A DNA stretch of 45,877 nt from an uncultured Lachnospiraceae bacterium (GTDB lineage Bacteria; Bacillota; Clostridia; Lachnospirales; Lachnospiraceae): the NCBI GenBank assembly GCA_947589315.1, contig CANPZE010000021.1:1-45877 (forward strand), given 5' to 3'. Below, piece after piece: positions 43,654-45,877 of this stretch. The stretch's first letter is position 1, and each line of letters begins with the position of its first letter. A model generated the notes under the pieces. That model saw only the letters and a program-made list of their open reading frames with translations. It did not search any database and was not told the DNA's origin. The position numbers were made by a program, and so were the translations under genes.

Positions 43654-43770
43654 ATGTTGCAGTTGGCGGATTCTTTTGACAAGTTTTTAGACTCAGGTGC
43701 TAAGAGGTTTTATAGACCGCAAAGCAAACCACTGGCTAAAATTCAGTTTTGGTTGAATCTGTGGTTATAA
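43654..43770 (+). CDS. Possible 38-residue ORF, unknown
   Basis: The ORF begins MLQLADSFDKFLDSG and ends in FWLNLWL. It lies between the terminator and the pseudogene and has no good SD. Codon use looks protein-like (basic, with RFYRPQSK), so it may be a remnant of a longer gene. No homologue is recognised. Confidence 0.25.
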   Translation: MLQLADSFDKFLDSGAKRFYRPQSKPLAKIQFWLNLWL

Positions 43771-43781
43771 TCTGTTATACT
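43753..43781 (+). promoter_or_regulatory. Promoter-like site upstream of the pseudogene
   Basis: -35 TTGAAT (43753-43758), a 17-bp spacer and -10 TATACT (43776-43781). It would transcribe the LPD3-like pseudogene and perhaps the SIR2 gene. Confidence 0.5.
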
Positions 43782-43858
43782 AAACATATGTTTGCAATAA
43801 GAGTACCGATTTTATAACTGATTGCATGAAATCGGTGTGTAATATACTCAGAAGGTGA

Positions 43859-44286
43859 GGTAGATTAGAGCGAAATGTCCATGTGATTAAGGATGACTAT
43901 GGTAATCGTATTGTCATGATTAATGATATCGAATTTAAGGGTAAGAGGCAGATTAACGGGGACGAGGTAAAAGAGCATCTTGAATGCATAGATGAAAAGG
44001 TGCAAATGCAAAGGCCAAAACAAATGCGGCTTTGGGGATTCCGGAGTTGCTTGAAATTGCAACAGGTAAGCATTATAGAGAGAATAATGCAGACAAACAT
44101 AAGAGAAATGCAAAAAATGGATGGTATCGTTATGATTCTCGGTTTGCGTTTCCGGTATATACTGATAATGGAGAAGTTAGGAGGTATAATGTTTATCATG
44201 CGTCAATGCTGATTCGCTATGCAAATGATAGGAAAATGTATCTTTACGACATTTTAGACATAAAAGACGAAACGAGCCCCCTATAG
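43859..44286 (+). pseudogene. Frameshifted remnant of an LPD3/barnase-like (MuF-associated) domain gene
   Basis: Frame 1 (43859 to ~43998) reads NVHVIKDDYGNRIVMIND and EFKGKRQINGDEVKEHLE. Near 43996 the coding continues in another frame: KGANAKAKTNAALGIPELLE, KHYRENNADKHKRNAKNGWY, YNVYHASMLIRYAN, YLYDILDIKDETS, to the stop at 44284-44286. In intact relatives, as I recall them, these blocks belong to one domain (large polyvalent protein-associated LPD3-type, common at the C-terminus of phage and conjugative-element MuF proteins), with ~30 residues between them that are missing here. So there is an internal deletion and frameshift. It marks decayed mobile DNA. Confidence 0.65.
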
Positions 44287-44429
44287 TTGTGACGTAACTT
44301 AGAGAGACAATAAATCAAATAGGTTTAGAATCAAAGGGAAATGTCAAAATAGAAGATATTGAATTAGATTAAAATAATTATAAAGGATACATATATCATT
44401 TAACTGTAGATAGAAAAGGAAAAAATACA
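44287..44429 (+). other. AT-rich gap before the SIR2 gene
   Basis: This stretch holds no gene of its own. A short open piece reads NQIGLESKGNVKIEDIELD before a stop and may be another fragment. The SD of the SIR2 gene is AAAAGGAAA near 44415-44423. No convincing promoter was found here; the nearest is at 43753-43781. Confidence 0.4.
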
Positions 44430-45833
44430 ATGACAATTTTAGAATATAAAAACAATAAAGAAAAAATACGTGAGATAGGAAAAGCTCTTATAATTGTTGG
44501 GGCTGGAATTTCTGTTGATCCTCCCTCTGGCTTGCCAGGAGGGGAAATGTTAATGGATTATTATATAGATGCATCAATAGGCAAGGAATATAGGAAGGCA
44601 TTGAAATCCAAATGGAAAACAATAAGTAAAATGGTTCAAGATACAAAATGGTGTGTGGAAAGTATTAGATTAGAGTTTATTATCAGTCAAATTGATGAAA
44701 TCGATCGAGAGTTGGATGAGCCAAGATTAATAAAAGGATTTGAAGGATTTGATATGGTGAATAGCAATGAAAATCATAAAATTTTATATCAATTACTCGA
44801 TAACGAATATATTATAATAACACCGAATTTTGACAGTTTAATCGAAAAATCCTCCGGATTGAATCTCAAAGAAAATATATGCTATGGTGTTCCTACTATC
44901 TGCATGGATGATGGGAAAAGAGTATACCATTATCATGGTGTTGCGCATGAATATGATAATATGGGAGCAACATTAAGTAATATTAAAAAAGGATTGCCAA
45001 AAGAGTTTAGGGAAATGATGATTTCTTATTTTGAGAATGGATATTCTTTACTTATGTTAGGATTTAGTTGCAGTGATTTTTTTGATGTTACCCCATTTTT
45101 TGATAAATTATCATATGATATGAAAAGGCAAAACAGAAAATTTACGGGTAAAGCAATTTTTTTTGATCATTGTTCAGTAGACAACAATTACAATTGTACA
45201 TCTATATTAAAAAATAAAGTAGAAAGACATTGTAATATGTTTTCTGCCTATGAAATATGGTATGGTAATACAAACCATTTTTTGCGGGATTTTCTGGGGA
45301 ACAATGTCAAAGCATGTAATTACTGTAATAATGGTCAGTGGTTTAATTTGTTTAAAAAGATAAGTGAAAAAATTACTCCAGAGCAAAAAGTTCTCTACAT
45401 AGTGAAAATTTTAAATAATATAGGAATGAATTTTGAACAGGAATGGTTTGAGAAAAATCATTTTTTGGAAAAATTTGAGAATAAATGCAAATTTCTTGAT
45501 TCTGCTGCTAGCATAATGTTAAAAAAAGATATTCCGCAACATATCAGAAAAAAATTTGGAAATGATAAAAATAAAAGTGTTTTAACAGATATTAAGAACT
45601 TATATGAAAAAAATAAGTATTTTAGTCGAAACTATTATATGCTATGTCGTCAGTATAATAAAGTTTCGGCAGGGATGGAGGTGCAAATAAAAGCACGCAA
45701 GATGAAATATAGAGAATTTGTGCTACATATAAGTAAAAGTCCGATTTCATCGGAAGCGTTTAGTAGTTCATATGTAAATGCATTTTTGAAAATTATAAAA
45801 AATGGTCTTATGTCAAGATTTAGTACAAAATAA
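44430..45833 (+). CDS. SIR2-domain protein with unknown C-terminal region (probable defence NADase)
   Basis: This 467-residue protein has a sirtuin-like NAD-binding domain (~15-285): GAGISVDPPSG (24-34), the Asn/Asp motif TPNFDS (N133, D135), catalytic-type His in HYHG (H169) and GFSCSD (211-216). All catalytic positions appear intact. A CxxC at 296-299 could belong to a metal site or be chance. The C-terminal ~170 residues are Lys/Phe/Asn-rich, helical in look and unrecognised. Bacterial SIR2 effectors (Thoeris, DSR and others) deplete NAD on phage infection; by analogy this may too. It is very AT-rich compared with the core genes and adjoins mobile debris. Whether it works alone or with a gene beyond the window is not visible. 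Confidence 0.75.
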   Translation: MTILEYKNNKEKIREIGKALIIVGAGISVDPPSGLPGGEMLMDYYIDASIGKEYRKALKSKWKTISKMVQDTKWCVESIRLEFIISQIDEIDRELDEPRLIKGFEGFDMVNSNENHKILYQLLDNEYIIITPNFDSLIEKSSGLNLKENICYGVPTICMDDGKRVYHYHGVAHEYDNMGATLSNIKKGLPKEFREMMISYFENGYSLLMLGFSCSDFFDVTPFFDKLSYDMKRQNRKFTGKAIFFDHCSVDNNYNCTSILKNKVERHCNMFSAYEIWYGNTNHFLRDFLGNNVKACNYCNNGQWFNLFKKISEKITPEQKVLYIVKILNNIGMNFEQEWFEKNHFLEKFENKCKFLDSAASIMLKKDIPQHIRKKFGNDKNKSVLTDIKNLYEKNKYFSRNYYMLCRQYNKVSAGMEVQIKARKMKYREFVLHISKSPISSEAFSSSYVNAFLKIIKNGLMSRFSTK

Positions 45834-45836
45834 AAT

Positions 45837-45877
45837 GAGAGGTTCTGCCAGCTAGGCCGCCGGCAGATTCTCAACCT
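45837..45877 (+). terminator. Imperfect palindrome at the window edge
   Basis: TCTGCC (45844-45849) pairs with GGCAGA (45862-45867), with TGAGA and TCTCA (45837-45841 and 45869-45873) extending the stem past small bulges. It directly follows the SIR2 stop and could be its terminator, or one end of a larger inverted repeat cut by the window. No U-run is visible within the window. Confidence 0.45.

Noticed and set aside
43883-44212. A complete 109-residue protein over the pseudogene
   Set aside because: After ~43996 this frame gives unconserved sequence, while another frame gives the recognisable domain; it is a frameshift product.
1-45877. CRISPR array, tRNA, rRNA or complete insertion sequence
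   Set aside because: No regularly spaced repeats, tRNA cloverleaf, rRNA segment or transposase was recognised by eye; short or diverged ones could be missed.

Overview
This window looks like chromosome from a Gram-positive anaerobic Clostridia, most likely a Lachnospiraceae-type gut organism. The reasons are the gene order priA-def-fmt-rsmB-rlmN-prpC-prkC-rsgA-rpe-thiamine pyrophosphokinase (a classical Firmicute housekeeping cluster), meso-diaminopimelate-type MurE together with DapF, a Csp-like subtilase, a PASTA kinase, and strong purine-rich Shine-Dalgarno sites (GGAGG) before nearly every gene. The species call is inference from gene content; no rRNA or tRNA gene was found.

Layout. (1) 1-1316: the 3' end of an AT-rich two-gene module, an SMC/ABC-like AAA ATPase with a TOPRIM/RloB-like partner, which resembles anti-phage abortive-infection pairs. 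(2) 1362-23283: core genes in short operons: ylmH-dinB; an acyltransferase divergent from a subtilase; hemerythrin divergent from mntP-pfkB-rRNA methyltransferase-NfeD-SPFH; argF-birA-hypothetical-coaX-dusB; a polysaccharide deacetylase divergent from cls-zinc ribbon protein-ruvA-ruvB; and a minus-strand glycosyltransferase, SCP2 protein and MATE transporter. (3) 23502-38724: a long, tightly packed plus-strand block for cell wall precursors (dapF, murE), replication restart (priA), translation initiation and ribosome modification (def, fmt, rsmB, rlmN, rsgA), Ser/Thr signalling (prpC, prkC), rpe, a PilZ c-di-GMP protein, thiamine pyrophosphokinase and a HAD phosphatase, ending in a terminator at 38792. 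(4) 38918-42581: an AT-richer accessory operon of a lipoprotein, two six-helix membrane proteins and an ABC ATPase. (5) 42627-43377: a minus-strand DUF2798-like membrane gene whose leader carries a hairpin plus U-run, like a transcription attenuator. (6) 43378-45877: a very AT-rich, decayed region with an array of three overlapping dyads, a gene tail with its terminator, a frameshifted LPD3-like pseudogene, and an intact SIR2-domain gene with an unrecognised C-terminal half, probably a phage-defence gene.

The core genes work together conventionally: MurE and DapF make meso-DAP peptidoglycan precursors, PrkC senses wall fragments through PASTA repeats and PrpC reverses its phosphorylation; Def and Fmt serve formyl-methionine metabolism; RsmB, RlmN, RsgA and YlmH act on the ribosome. 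The most promising places for something undescribed are the two ends (defence-like modules), the lipoprotein-ABC operon, the DUF2798 leader, and the orphan operator array.
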